Positions 1 through 6,008 of a stretch of 10,276 nucleotides of DNA are shown in pieces. The stretch is taken from positions 3,030-13,305 of the forward strand of contig MHFM01000005.1 in assembly GCA_001804205.1 (NCBI GenBank), in the 5' to 3' direction. How positions within the stretch are numbered: the first letter of the stretch is position 1; each line of letters opens with the position of its first letter. Below the pieces are notes generated by a model. It was given only the letters and a program-made list of their open reading frames with translations, made no database searches and was not told the DNA's origin. Made by a program: the position numbers and the translations under genes. The stretch is from Omnitrophica bacterium RIFCSPLOWO2_01_FULL_45_10b. GTDB lineage: Bacteria > Omnitrophota > Omnitrophia > Omnitrophales > Danuiimicrobiaceae.

Positions 1-495
1 GTTGAAATTATCAAGCGGGGGTTTCTTAAAAATTATTTAACGAGCCGTGAAACCGCTTTTTTTCTGAGCCAAGACCAGTCAAGTGCAAATATGATTGCCG
101 AAGATTGGTCTCATTATCCGTTGATTCGAATGACTAATTTAAACCTGCTTCCGGGCCGCGGTACGCTTGCGCAAATCATTCGCGATACCAAAGAGGGGAT
201 TTTAATTGATAATGAGCTCAGCTGGTCCATCGATGAAATGCGGCTTGATTTTCAAATCGGCGGGGAAATGGGTTATCACATTCAAAAAGGAAAAGTGAAA
301 AACCTCATCCGCTATCCGATTTATTACGGCAACACGCTTGACTTTTGGCGCTCTTGTGACCGGGTGAGCGGAAAAAAAGAATGGGATTTTTGGGGATTTT
401 CAGACTGCGGAAAAGGCGGTCCTTATCAGGAAGCCTTCACCGGCCATGGGGTCAGCGCCGCGCGTTTTCGTGACATTCAGTTTCGTAAGGTATAA
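1..495 (+). CDS. tldD: TldD metalloprotease subunit, C-terminal part (5' end outside window)
   Basis: The frame is open from base 1, so the gene starts upstream; 164 codons are visible. The segment matches the C-terminal domain of the TldD/PmbA family: an SRETA stretch near the start, then RMTNLNLLPG, a WSID segment, a GGEMGYHIQKGK segment, the YYGNTLDFW motif, and the family's closing CGKGGPYQ...GHGVSAARF pattern. In characterised bacteria TldD carries the zinc-binding HExxxH motif in its N-terminal half, which is not visible here, and works with TldE/PmbA as a cytosolic protease. That complex trims unfolded peptides, matures microcin B17 and degrades the antitoxin CcdA. The next gene is the TldE-type partner, starting 3 bases after this stop. 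The pairing is known from the family; the peptide substrate in this organism is unknown. Confidence 0.9.
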   Translation, partial: VEIIKRGFLKNYLTSRETAFFLSQDQSSANMIAEDWSHYPLIRMTNLNLLPGRGTLAQIIRDTKEGILIDNELSWSIDEMRLDFQIGGEMGYHIQKGKVKNLIRYPIYYGNTLDFWRSCDRVSGKKEWDFWGFSDCGKGGPYQEAFTGHGVSAARFRDIQFRKV

Positions 496-498
496 AAG

Positions 499-1785
499 AT
501 GAGCTCAGAAAAATTAAAAAATTATTTGGAAGAGTTAACGAAAGATATGTTCCAATTGGCCGGCGCGCTTCCTCTTCAAATATTGATTCGAACAAAAAAA
601 GGCCTTTTGGCTCGCTTTACCAATAATGGAGTTCATCAAAACGGCTTTCAAAATCTCTTTACCTATACACTTCGTTTGAACGGGAAAAATGGATTCGTTC
701 AGTTAGAATCTAATGATGATTCAAGATCAGGAATTCAAGCCGCATTAAGCTCTCTCAAGAAATTAGTTCCCCATCCAACGCCATTGTCTCCTTTGAAAAA
801 GACAGATGGCCCTAAAATAAAAGAGCACTTCCCATTTTTCCTGGAAAAAGTTCCCCAGTTAGTGGCGGATACCATTCAGAAGGGCTTAAGTCCGATTCGC
901 AGTGAACGGGCGAGCGCGAATGGTTATTTTTCAGCCTATGAGCGCTCATTTTATTTTGCCGATGCAGGAGGACTTCGGCTTTTTCATCCAGCGACTTCTT
1001 TTCGCTTTGGCGTGACCGTGAACAAAGGCGCGGGAAAAGGCTACAACAGTTTTTATCATCCGGATTTTAGGAAATTAAACGTTGCTTCCGTGATAAGCGA
1101 AGCCAGTCATCTTGCCAAAGAAACTTCTTTGTGCGAGGTTTCACTTGAGCCGGGAGAATATGAATGCGTTTTTTCGCCCCGCGCTTTTATTGAATTAATT
1201 GAATCGCTGCGTCCGCATTTTAGTCATCGGCTTTATCAAGAGGGAAAAAGCGTATTTTCGGGAAAGTTAGGGAAGCAAATTTTTTCTGAATCCTTCACAC
1301 TCCACGATGATGTGACGCATGCGGGGCAGTTTGGGATTCCCTTTGATATGCAAGGAGCGCCCAGAAGGAAAGTCGCGCTGATTGAAAACGGAGTTTTGAA
1401 AGGCCTTCTTCGGGAAGGGCATAACACACAAGGCGTGCTGGATCATTCCTTTTATCCTCAGAATTTAGTCGCAAGCGGCGGTGAACGCCCGCTTTCAGAA
1501 ATTTTAAAACACGTCCGCAAAGGAATTTTCGTCAATAAGCTCAGATATCATACCTTAGTTAGAGAAAGCGATATGACGGTAAGCGGTTTTGCTACCGCAG
1601 GAAGTTTCTATATTGAGGACGGAAAAATCAAAGGAAGAGTCGGGCATCTTCGGTATCACGATTCGTTGTTTTCGGTTTTAGGCTCAGTGGTAGGCCAAAG
1701 CAGTGAGAGGGTTCTTCTAAAAGATGGGGAAATGGGGGCTGCGCTTTTGCCCTATTTTTGGATTTCAAAGATCCGTGTGGTATAA
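499..1785 (+). CDS. pmbA: TldE/PmbA-family protein, partner of TldD
   Basis: A 428-residue protein of usual TldE/PmbA length. Family signs are the N-terminal adhesive-like domain, the central segment around LEPGEYECVFSPRAFIELI, the GIPFDMQGAPRRKVALIENG block and the C-terminal SGFATAGSFYIEDGKIKG block. I see no HExxH motif, as expected for TldE, which lacks the zinc site and supports TldD. The ATG at 499 follows the tldD stop by 3 bases, with AAGG about 8 bases upstream, so the two are probably translated together. The protein should be cytosolic; no signal peptide is visible. It is divergent from the E. coli protein, so the family call is firm but exact orthology to PmbA is inferred from the pairing with tldD. 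Its operon neighbours downstream are a KamA-like aminomutase and an ATP-grasp ligase, which raises the possibility of a peptide-modifying context. Confidence 0.85.
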   Translation: MSSEKLKNYLEELTKDMFQLAGALPLQILIRTKKGLLARFTNNGVHQNGFQNLFTYTLRLNGKNGFVQLESNDDSRSGIQAALSSLKKLVPHPTPLSPLKKTDGPKIKEHFPFFLEKVPQLVADTIQKGLSPIRSERASANGYFSAYERSFYFADAGGLRLFHPATSFRFGVTVNKGAGKGYNSFYHPDFRKLNVASVISEASHLAKETSLCEVSLEPGEYECVFSPRAFIELIESLRPHFSHRLYQEGKSVFSGKLGKQIFSESFTLHDDVTHAGQFGIPFDMQGAPRRKVALIENGVLKGLLREGHNTQGVLDHSFYPQNLVASGGERPLSEILKHVRKGIFVNKLRYHTLVRESDMTVSGFATAGSFYIEDGKIKGRVGHLRYHDSLFSVLGSVVGQSSERVLLKDGEMGAALLPYFWISKIRVV

Positions 1786-1791
1786 CTTTAT

Positions 1792-1825
1792 AAGGAGATC
1801 AATGATCAAAAAGAATGGCCGATAA
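1792..1825 (+). other. Strong ribosome binding site leading into an 8-codon dead-end frame
   Basis: AAGGAG at 1792-1797 is the best Shine-Dalgarno in this junction and lies 4 bases before ATG 1802. That frame reads MIKKNGR and stops at TAA 1823-1825. It is not the kamA frame, whose first in-frame ATG (1815) is 17 bases from the same site, too far for normal use. It may be the relic of the original kamA start, disrupted when the repeats downstream were inserted, or a leader minicistron that allows reinitiation at 1815 or 1836. Which of these is true cannot be told from sequence. Confidence 0.5.
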
Positions 1826-3344
1826 TCAGACCAGAATGAGTGCAAAAAATGGAACTCCTGATAAAACCGTCATTGCGAGCGAAGCGTCCGCCCAGCAGAA
1901 CGGCGGATCCGCCGTCTCGGGTGGCGGAAAGCAATCCCAAAAATTGTCATTCCCGCGAAAGCGGGAATCTAGATCCCCGATTAAAACATTCGGGGATGAC
2001 ATTTCGTGTCAGATTGCTTCGTCCAGTCTATCCGTTGGCAGTCCTCGCAATGACAATGTGTGTTGGGATATAAAAGAATGCCGCCAGAGGCTCTTTCCTC
2101 ACGCAAGCGATCAAGAATGGAATGATTGGCGCTGGCAGCTTCGCAATGCCGCAACGTCACTTGAAAGTGTGATGAAATACGGCAAATTTGAAGACTCACA
2201 ACGCGCCGCCTTACATCGTGTCCTTGAAAAATACCCGGCCATTATCGTTCCTTATTATCTTTGCCTCATTGATTTTAGCGATCCGCACGATCCTATCCGA
2301 ATTCAATCCTTTCCCGTAGAGGAGGAAATCGAGTCTGACAATAATACCCATCCCGACCCATTGGAAGAGGAAGAAGATATGGTGGTGCCGGGCCTGGTTC
2401 ACCGCTATCCGGACCGTGTGTTGATGCAGGCAACCAATCTTTGTCCGATGAATTGCCGGCACTGCACACGAAAGCGCGAATGGGAAGAAGGGCTGTGGAC
2501 ACGCGATGATCATGAGATTGATCGGATGATCGATTATTTAGCTCAAACACCCCAAGTGCGGGACGTGTTAATTTCAGGAGGCGATCCATTGGTCTTGGCA
2601 ACGATGAAGCTGGAACGGATTTTAGCAAAGCTCAGAGCCATTCCTCATATTGAAATCATTCGTATCGGAACCCGTTTTCCGGTGGTACTTCCACAACGAA
2701 TTGATGTGGAACTTGTGGAAATGTTCTCAAAATATCGACCGCTTTGGGTCAATACCCATTTTAATCATCCACGGGAAATTACGCGCGAAGCAGCCCAAGC
2801 TTGCGACCTGCTTCAACGTGCCGGTATGCCGATGAACAATCAAAGCGTTCTTTTGCGCGGTGTAAATGACAATCTCGCTACGATGCGTTCGCTTTGCCAC
2901 AAATTACTTAAAATTGGAGTTCGCCCTTATTACCTTTATCAATGTGATCCGGTGAAAGGCACGGAACATCTGCGCACCTCGATTTGGAAGGGGATTGAGA
3001 TTATCGAAGGTTTACGAGGGCATACGACCGGATTTGCGGTTCCGCAGTATGTGATTGATGCACCGGGAGGCGGCGGCAAAATTCCCATCGGCCCTAATTA
3101 CTTTCTGGGCGAAACCAAAGACGGAATCCTTCTCAGAAATTATGAGGGCCTTGTATTCGAATATAAAAATCAAGCCCCACGCGGCAAAGAAGATGAAACC
3201 ATTGCGAAACAGCGCTCTTTTCATTCCATGGAACGCTTAGATCGCCGTAAAAGCCGCAGCCGCTTATTTAAATCTAGCTTCGAAAAACATTATCACGGCC
3301 AGCGAAATTGGATTCCGCTCAACGGCCGTTTGAAAAAAGCCTGA
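1815..3344 (+). CDS. kamA: KamA-like lysine 2,3-aminomutase (radical SAM, PLP), with repeat-derived N-terminus
   Basis: Radical SAM aminomutase that moves the alpha-amino group of lysine (or a related substrate) to the beta position using PLP, SAM and a 4Fe-4S cluster. Counted from ATG 1815, the cluster motif CPMNCRHC is at residues 210-217. The PLP lysine is K422 in DAPGGGGK. Asp378 (YQCD) and Asp415 match the two substrate-binding aspartates of the clostridial enzyme, with the same spacing of 37. Homology starts near residue 88 (ECRQRLF, then WNDWRWQLRN). Residues 19-80 are translated dispersed repeat, so the true start may be ATG 1815, ATG 1836 or GTG 2058; the last gives a normal-length N-terminus but has no clear ribosome binding site. 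The C-terminal zinc-binding cysteines of clostridial KamA are absent. The gene sits 8 bases before the ATP-grasp gene. A product of beta-lysine is likely; an EF-P-modifying EpmB role is less likely because the tail is longer and both aspartates are kept. Confidence 0.88.
   Translation: MADNQTRMSAKNGTPDKTVIASEASAQQNGGSAVSGGGKQSQKLSFPRKRESRSPIKTFGDDISCQIASSSLSVGSPRNDNVCWDIKECRQRLFPHASDQEWNDWRWQLRNAATSLESVMKYGKFEDSQRAALHRVLEKYPAIIVPYYLCLIDFSDPHDPIRIQSFPVEEEIESDNNTHPDPLEEEEDMVVPGLVHRYPDRVLMQATNLCPMNCRHCTRKREWEEGLWTRDDHEIDRMIDYLAQTPQVRDVLISGGDPLVLATMKLERILAKLRAIPHIEIIRIGTRFPVVLPQRIDVELVEMFSKYRPLWVNTHFNHPREITREAAQACDLLQRAGMPMNNQSVLLRGVNDNLATMRSLCHKLLKIGVRPYYLYQCDPVKGTEHLRTSIWKGIEIIEGLRGHTTGFAVPQYVIDAPGGGGKIPIGPNYFLGETKDGILLRNYEGLVFEYKNQAPRGKEDETIAKQRSFHSMERLDRRKSRSRLFKSSFEKHYHGQRNWIPLNGRLKKA
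1866..2056 (+). repeat. Outer dispersed palindromic repeat inserted in the 5' end of kamA
   Basis: The ends are perfect 11-bp inverted arms: GTCATTGCGAG at 1869-1879 and CTCGCAATGAC at 2044-2054. A second inner pair of arms is AAGCAATC at 1929-1936 and GATTGCTT at 2012-2019. Between the left arms lies a perfect 16-bp palindrome, ACGGCGGATCCGCCGT, at 1900-1915. The wording (CATTGCGAGCGAAG...GCAATC, mirrored at the other end) is that of a dispersed repeat type common in intergenic DNA of many bacterial genomes. Here it lies inside an open frame and adds about 60 codons without a stop. No transposase is present, so it would be non-autonomous. Confidence 0.8.
1945..2001 (+). repeat. Inner palindromic repeat nested in the outer one
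   Basis: The outer arms are TGTCATTCCCG (1945-1955) and CGGGGATGACA (1991-2001), which match at 10 of 11 positions when one is reverse-complemented. Inside are two hairpins: TTCCCGC-GAAA-GCGGGAA (1950-1967, perfect 7-bp stem, GNRA-type loop) and CCCCGA...TCGGGG (1975-1995). In the kamA frame it reads SFPRKRESRSP, a peptide pattern typical of this repeat type wherever it is translated. It lies between the two inner arms of the outer repeat, so it looks like a repeat inserted into a repeat. Confidence 0.8.
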
Positions 3345-3352
3345 TTTCCCTC

Positions 3353-4372
3353 GTGCGCATCGGAATCACATACAATTTAAAAAGTGACCTCCCGATTTCT
3401 TCCAGCGTGTCTGTTCCGGAAGATGCCGCCGAAGAATTTGACCATCCCGAAACGATCGAAGCGATTCAAGAAGTTTTATCGAAAGAAGGGCATGAAGTTC
3501 ATCTTTTGGGCGGAGATTTAAGAGTTGTTGAAAAAATCAAAGAATTTGGAATCGAATTTGTCTTTAATATTGCGGAAGGTTTTCAAGGAAGAAACCGTGA
3601 AGCCCATATTCCGGCACTCTTAGAACTTCTTGGCATTCCTTATTCAGGTTCCGATCCTCTCGGCCTTGCGCTCACATTGGATAAAGCGCTTGCGAAGCGA
3701 ATTGCTCTTTCGCTTTGGATTTTGACTCCAAAGTTTTGGGTTTTGGATGAGCTTAGATCGCTTTGTGAAATTCCGGATCAATTTCCATTTTTTGTGAAGC
3801 CGCTTTGGGAAGGTTCTTCTAAGGGAATCCGTTTTTCTTCAAGAGTGGAAAACAGGGAACAATTGGAAAAAGAAGTGAAGCGGCTGTTTGACAATTATAC
3901 TCGGGTACCGGTTTTGGTGGAGGAGTATATTCCCGGCCGCGAGTTGACAGTGGCGGTCATTGGCAATGAACCGCCTGAGATTTTTGGGATCATGGAGCTT
4001 GAGTTCAAAAATCAAAAAAATAAGGATTTTTGTTATTCACTTGAAGTTAAGCGGAGTTGGCAAGATACCGTGGCTTATCAATTTCCGGCCGCCATCAGCC
4101 GTGAAGCAGCGCAAATACTCGAGCGGCATGCTTTGGATCTTTTTAAAACTTTTCGCTTGCGAGACATGGCCCGTTTTGATTTTCGCATGAATCCGGATGG
4201 AAAATTTTATTTCCTTGAGGTCAATCCGCTTCCGGGCCTTTCTCCGGATTCGGGTGATTTTGTTATTCTTGCCAAAAAGAAAGGCGTCAGCTACAGTGTT
4301 TTGATTTCAAGGATTTTTCAAACAGCGCTTGGGCGGTATCCTTCACTTTTTCAGGCAAATAAGCAGGTATAA
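3353..4372 (+). CDS. D-Ala-D-Ala-ligase-like ATP-grasp enzyme
   Basis: ATP-grasp ligase of 339 residues that should join a carboxylate to an amine through an acyl-phosphate. Ddl-like features in order are an N-terminal Rossmann-like domain opening MRIGITYNLKSD, FNIAEG (71-76), YSGSDPLGLALTLDK (97-111), the ATP-binding FVKPLWEGSSKGI (147-159), VEEYIPGRELTVAV (189-202), RFDFR (274-278), and the magnesium/substrate segment FLEVNPLPGLSPDSGD (287-302). I chose GTG 3353 because the family's N-terminal strand begins exactly there. A TTG at 3308 would give a 354-residue form overlapping kamA by 37 bases. No good Shine-Dalgarno is visible, so coupling to kamA is likely. The N-terminal part differs from housekeeping Ddl, and its position directly after kamA suggests a dedicated ligase, perhaps using beta-lysine or its product. 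That substrate is inference; a true Ddl role in cell-wall synthesis is not excluded. Confidence 0.82.
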   Translation: MRIGITYNLKSDLPISSSVSVPEDAAEEFDHPETIEAIQEVLSKEGHEVHLLGGDLRVVEKIKEFGIEFVFNIAEGFQGRNREAHIPALLELLGIPYSGSDPLGLALTLDKALAKRIALSLWILTPKFWVLDELRSLCEIPDQFPFFVKPLWEGSSKGIRFSSRVENREQLEKEVKRLFDNYTRVPVLVEEYIPGRELTVAVIGNEPPEIFGIMELEFKNQKNKDFCYSLEVKRSWQDTVAYQFPAAISREAAQILERHALDLFKTFRLRDMARFDFRMNPDGKFYFLEVNPLPGLSPDSGDFVILAKKKGVSYSVLISRIFQTALGRYPSLFQANKQV

Positions 4373-4375
4373 ACG

Positions 4376-5293
4376 ATGGACAAAGAAATTTTAGCTTGGG
4401 GCGGATTTATTGCCTTTGTGGTTTGTATGCTTATATTAGACCTTGGGCTTTTTCAACGCAAAGCTCATGAAATTAAAGTTAGAGAATCTCTCCTCTTAAC
4501 CGCTTTTTGGGTGGGTCTGGCACTTCTTTTTAATCTCGGAATTTATTGGATCCAGGGACCGCATAAGGCATTTGAATTTTTGACTGGATACTTAATTGAG
4601 GAATCCTTAAGCGTAGATAATATCTTCGTATTCCTTTTGATTTTCAACTATTTTTCGGTTCCTCCAGCGGCCCAAAGAACCGCGCTTTTCTGGGGCATTC
4701 TGGGCGCCATTGTGCTGCGCGCTGTCTTTATTATTACGGGTTTAACATTGATTGCTAAATTCCATTGGCTTCTTTACTTTTTTGGCGGACTTTTGATTTG
4801 GACCGGCATTAAAATGGTTTCGGACAAGGATAAGGAAATTCACCCTGAGCGAAATCCCGTGCTTAAAATATTTCGTAAATTTGTCCCTACGACAGCACAT
4901 TACGAAGGAAACAAATTTTTCGTAAAGCGCGATTCCAAGTACTTTGCCACACCGCTTTTTGTGGTGCTCTTGGTGATCGAAACAACGGATTTAGTTTTCG
5001 CCGTCGATTCAATCCCTGCGATTTTTTCGATTACCCTTGATCCTTTTATCGTATATACCTCAAATATTTTTGCGATTTTAGGGCTAAGAGCGCTTTATTT
5101 TACGCTGGCGGGTGTGATGAAACAGTTTCATTATTTAAGCTATGGGTTAGCAGCGATTTTAGTTTTCGTAGGAGTTAAGATGCTGATTTCGGATATGTAC
5201 CACATTCCGATCGTGATTGCTTTAAGTATGGTGGCGGGTATTTTAATTCTTTCGATCGCGACTTCTATGATTTATCCGAAGCACGGCAAGTAG
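4376..5293 (+). CDS. TerC/Alx-family integral membrane protein
   Basis: A 305-residue multi-spanning membrane protein. It has the two TerC hallmark acidic segments, EESLSVDN (75-82) and ETTDLVFAVDS (202-212), each within a predicted membrane helix. Hydrophobic stretches at about 8-25, 38-58, 66-92, 103-126, 129-147, 193-218, 226-246, 255-271 and 276-298 give roughly nine helices. Known family members (Alx, TerC, bacterial and plastid homologues) are linked to manganese or other metal export, pH response, tellurite resistance and membrane protein insertion. The exact role here is unknown. ATG 4376 is 3 bases after the ATP-grasp stop, so it is probably the last gene of the operon. No yybP-ykoY-type riboswitch can fit in this gap. 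The TAG stop lies at the arm of the long inverted repeat that follows. Confidence 0.9.
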   Translation: MDKEILAWGGFIAFVVCMLILDLGLFQRKAHEIKVRESLLLTAFWVGLALLFNLGIYWIQGPHKAFEFLTGYLIEESLSVDNIFVFLLIFNYFSVPPAAQRTALFWGILGAIVLRAVFIITGLTLIAKFHWLLYFFGGLLIWTGIKMVSDKDKEIHPERNPVLKIFRKFVPTTAHYEGNKFFVKRDSKYFATPLFVVLLVIETTDLVFAVDSIPAIFSITLDPFIVYTSNIFAILGLRALYFTLAGVMKQFHYLSYGLAAILVFVGVKMLISDMYHIPIVIALSMVAGILILSIATSMIYPKHGK

Positions 5294-5467
5294 CAAAGTA
5301 AGAAAGGCCTCTCGAACGCCTGCGGAATTAGTTGATGCCTGCCTCACCGGCAAGGCGGGGGTTCGGACCCGAGAGCTTAGCCCGTTCACAATTGCTTGCA
5401 AAATTCACCCTAAAACCTACTTTCCCGCTTCTGATTGCTCAGAATTAGGCGGCCTTACTTACGCTAC
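5290..5467. repeat. Long imperfect hairpin filling the convergent intergenic region
   Basis: Between terC and the minus-strand gene, the left arm 5290-5309 (GTAGC-aaa-GTAAG-a-AAGGCC) pairs with the right arm 5451-5467 (GGCCTT-a-CTTAC-GCTAC), giving 16 pairs interrupted by one 3-base bulge and one mismatch. Inside it, CTCTCG (5309-5314) pairs with CGAGAG (5370-5375), GAAC (5314-5317) can pair with GTTC (5361-5364), and CCTGCCT (5338-5344) pairs with AGGCGGG (5353-5359). A 7-bp hairpin CGCTACT-actg-AGTAGCG at 5462-5479 competes with the outer right arm. There is no clear T-run, so a classical intrinsic terminator is not shown. It could be a bidirectional structural terminator, a dispersed repeat or a structured RNA. 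No gene was recognised in it. Confidence 0.6.
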
Positions 5468-5823
5468 TACTGAGTAGCGGATGGCGTTTGAGCGGCTGGT
5501 GTTTCGCTGGCTGGTTGAAGCAGGGAAAGCTTTACTGAAGAAGCAACCCAATTCTTAGTAGCTGGATCTTCAGTGGCATCCACCCAAACTTCATCTCCTG
5601 CCTTAAGTTCCTCAAGGGAAGCTGTGCCTGAAAAAGCTGTGGTATCCGTTACTGAAATAGCCACTTGCTCTTCAGCGCCTGTGGTTGCATTAACGCGGTT
5701 GATGGTTAAAGATTTGGCAGCATTGTCTATGCTGGCCACATTGCCTTTTACCATGTCGGCGTGAGCTGTTCCCTGCGAAACTGCGAAAAAAACGACGAGT
5801 ACTGCTATCGCGAGTTTCTTCAT
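5467..5823 (-). CDS. Small exported protein with one beta-rich (OB-like) domain
   Basis: A 118-residue protein. It has a signal peptide of about 22 residues (MKKLAIAVLVVFFAVSQG, cleavage likely after AHA), a domain of about 75 residues, and a Pro/Ala/Thr-rich tail. No lipobox cysteine is present, so it should be periplasmic or secreted. The domain pattern (VKGNVASIDNAAKSLTI, a Thr-rich middle strand, then SLEELKAGDEVWVDA and WVASSVKL) looks like small single-domain OB-type proteins such as the DUF5666-like group; this is a pattern resemblance, not a confirmed match. ATG 5823 is preferred over GTG 5832 because that GTG is part of the Shine-Dalgarno AAGGAGGTG. It is a single-gene unit with its own strong promoter, divergent from the rrf2 operon and convergent with terC. 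Function unknown. Confidence 0.8.
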   Translation of the reverse strand: MKKLAIAVLVVFFAVSQGTAHADMVKGNVASIDNAAKSLTINRVNATTGAEEQVAISVTDTTAFSGTASLEELKAGDEVWVDATEDPATKNWVASSVKLSLLQPASETPAAQTPSATQ

Positions 5824-5829
5824 TTTTAT

Positions 5830-5838
5830 CACCTCCTT
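5830..5838 (-). promoter_or_regulatory. Strong Shine-Dalgarno for the small exported protein
   Basis: On the minus strand AAGGAGGTG ends 6 bases before ATG 5823. It is a near-perfect anti-16S match and excludes the GTG lying inside it as the start. Confidence 0.85.
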
Positions 5839-5854
5839 TTGGTTTAAGGGGCGA

Positions 5855-5883
5855 ATCTTAGGCTAAATAGGGCCAAAAGTCAA
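5855..5883 (-). promoter_or_regulatory. Sigma-70-type promoter of the small exported protein
   Basis: Minus strand: -35 TTGACT (5878-5883), 17-base spacer, -10 TAAGAT (5855-5860). The -10 lies about 32 bases upstream of the ATG and leaves a short leader carrying the ribosome site. Spacing is ideal; the -10 matches at 4 of 6 positions. Confidence 0.65.
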
Positions 5884-5887
5884 TAGC

Positions 5888-5909
5888 TGGAAATGTGATG
5901 GAAATGTGA
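5888..5909 (+). repeat. Tandem 11-bp repeat in the divergent control region
   Basis: TGGAAATGTGA occurs twice head to tail (5888-5898 and 5899-5909), just upstream of the minus-strand -35. A period of 11 bp places both copies on about the same face of the helix, which suits cooperative regulator binding. Two copies can also arise by slippage. Confidence 0.6.
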
Positions 5910-5947
5910 TTGAATTCATCCAAAGATATTGGAATCCCTTCGAGACT

Positions 5948-5980
5948 GGAACTTATTTCCAATTTTTGGAAATAGTTTCC
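5948..5980. promoter_or_regulatory. 33-bp near-perfect palindrome between divergent promoters
   Basis: The left arm GGAACTTATTTCCAA (5948-5962) and the right arm TTGGAAATAGTTTCC (5966-5980) match at 13 of 15 positions as inverted repeats around a TTT centre. It lies about 65 bases upstream of the minus-strand -35 and about 30 bases upstream of the rrf2 -35. The TGGAA core also occurs in the tandem repeat at 5888-5909 and at 5929-5933, so the whole region repeats one short word. It may be an operator for a dimeric regulator or a cruciform-forming element. The pyrimidine-rich tract after it (TCTTTCTTTCT) is a poor terminator tail. Confidence 0.55.
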
Positions 5981-6008
5981 TCTTTCTTTCTAGAATTGCC
6001 GATAAAGA

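Noticed and set aside
1809..2080. AAAAGAATG copies as a target-site duplication of the repeat insertion
   Set aside because: The copies do not directly flank the repeat arms and removing the interval does not restore the kamA frame, so I keep it only as a hint within another finding.
2211..2628. Two overlapping minus-strand open frames within kamA
   Set aside because: They lie opposite the conserved radical SAM core, have no ribosome sites I can support and show no protein-like motifs.
2650..3344. Possibility that the aminomutase is EpmB (EF-P beta-lysylation)
   Set aside because: Both substrate aspartates and the longer KamA-type C-terminus are present, and no epmA or efp gene is nearby; EpmB is not excluded but is the weaker reading.
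4300..4375. Manganese riboswitch (yybP-ykoY type) upstream of the TerC gene
   Set aside because: Only 3 bases separate the TerC start from the previous gene, leaving no untranslated leader.
5358..5375. tRNA-like T-arm wording (GGGTTCGGACCC) in the terC downstream region
   Set aside because: No acceptor stem, D-arm or anticodon arm of tRNA form could be built around it on either strand; it fits better as part of the long hairpin.
5292..5477. Open plus-strand frame through the convergent intergenic region ending at TAG 5475
   Set aside because: It has no start codon with a ribosome site, overlaps the structured repeat and runs against the end of the real minus-strand gene.
5888..5909. Tandem 11-bp repeat considered as a CRISPR fragment
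   Set aside because: Only two adjacent copies with no spacers, and no cas genes.
5948..5990. 33-bp palindrome followed by pyrimidines considered as an intrinsic terminator
   Set aside because: The stem is AT-rich, there is no continuous T-run, and no gene on either strand ends immediately before it.
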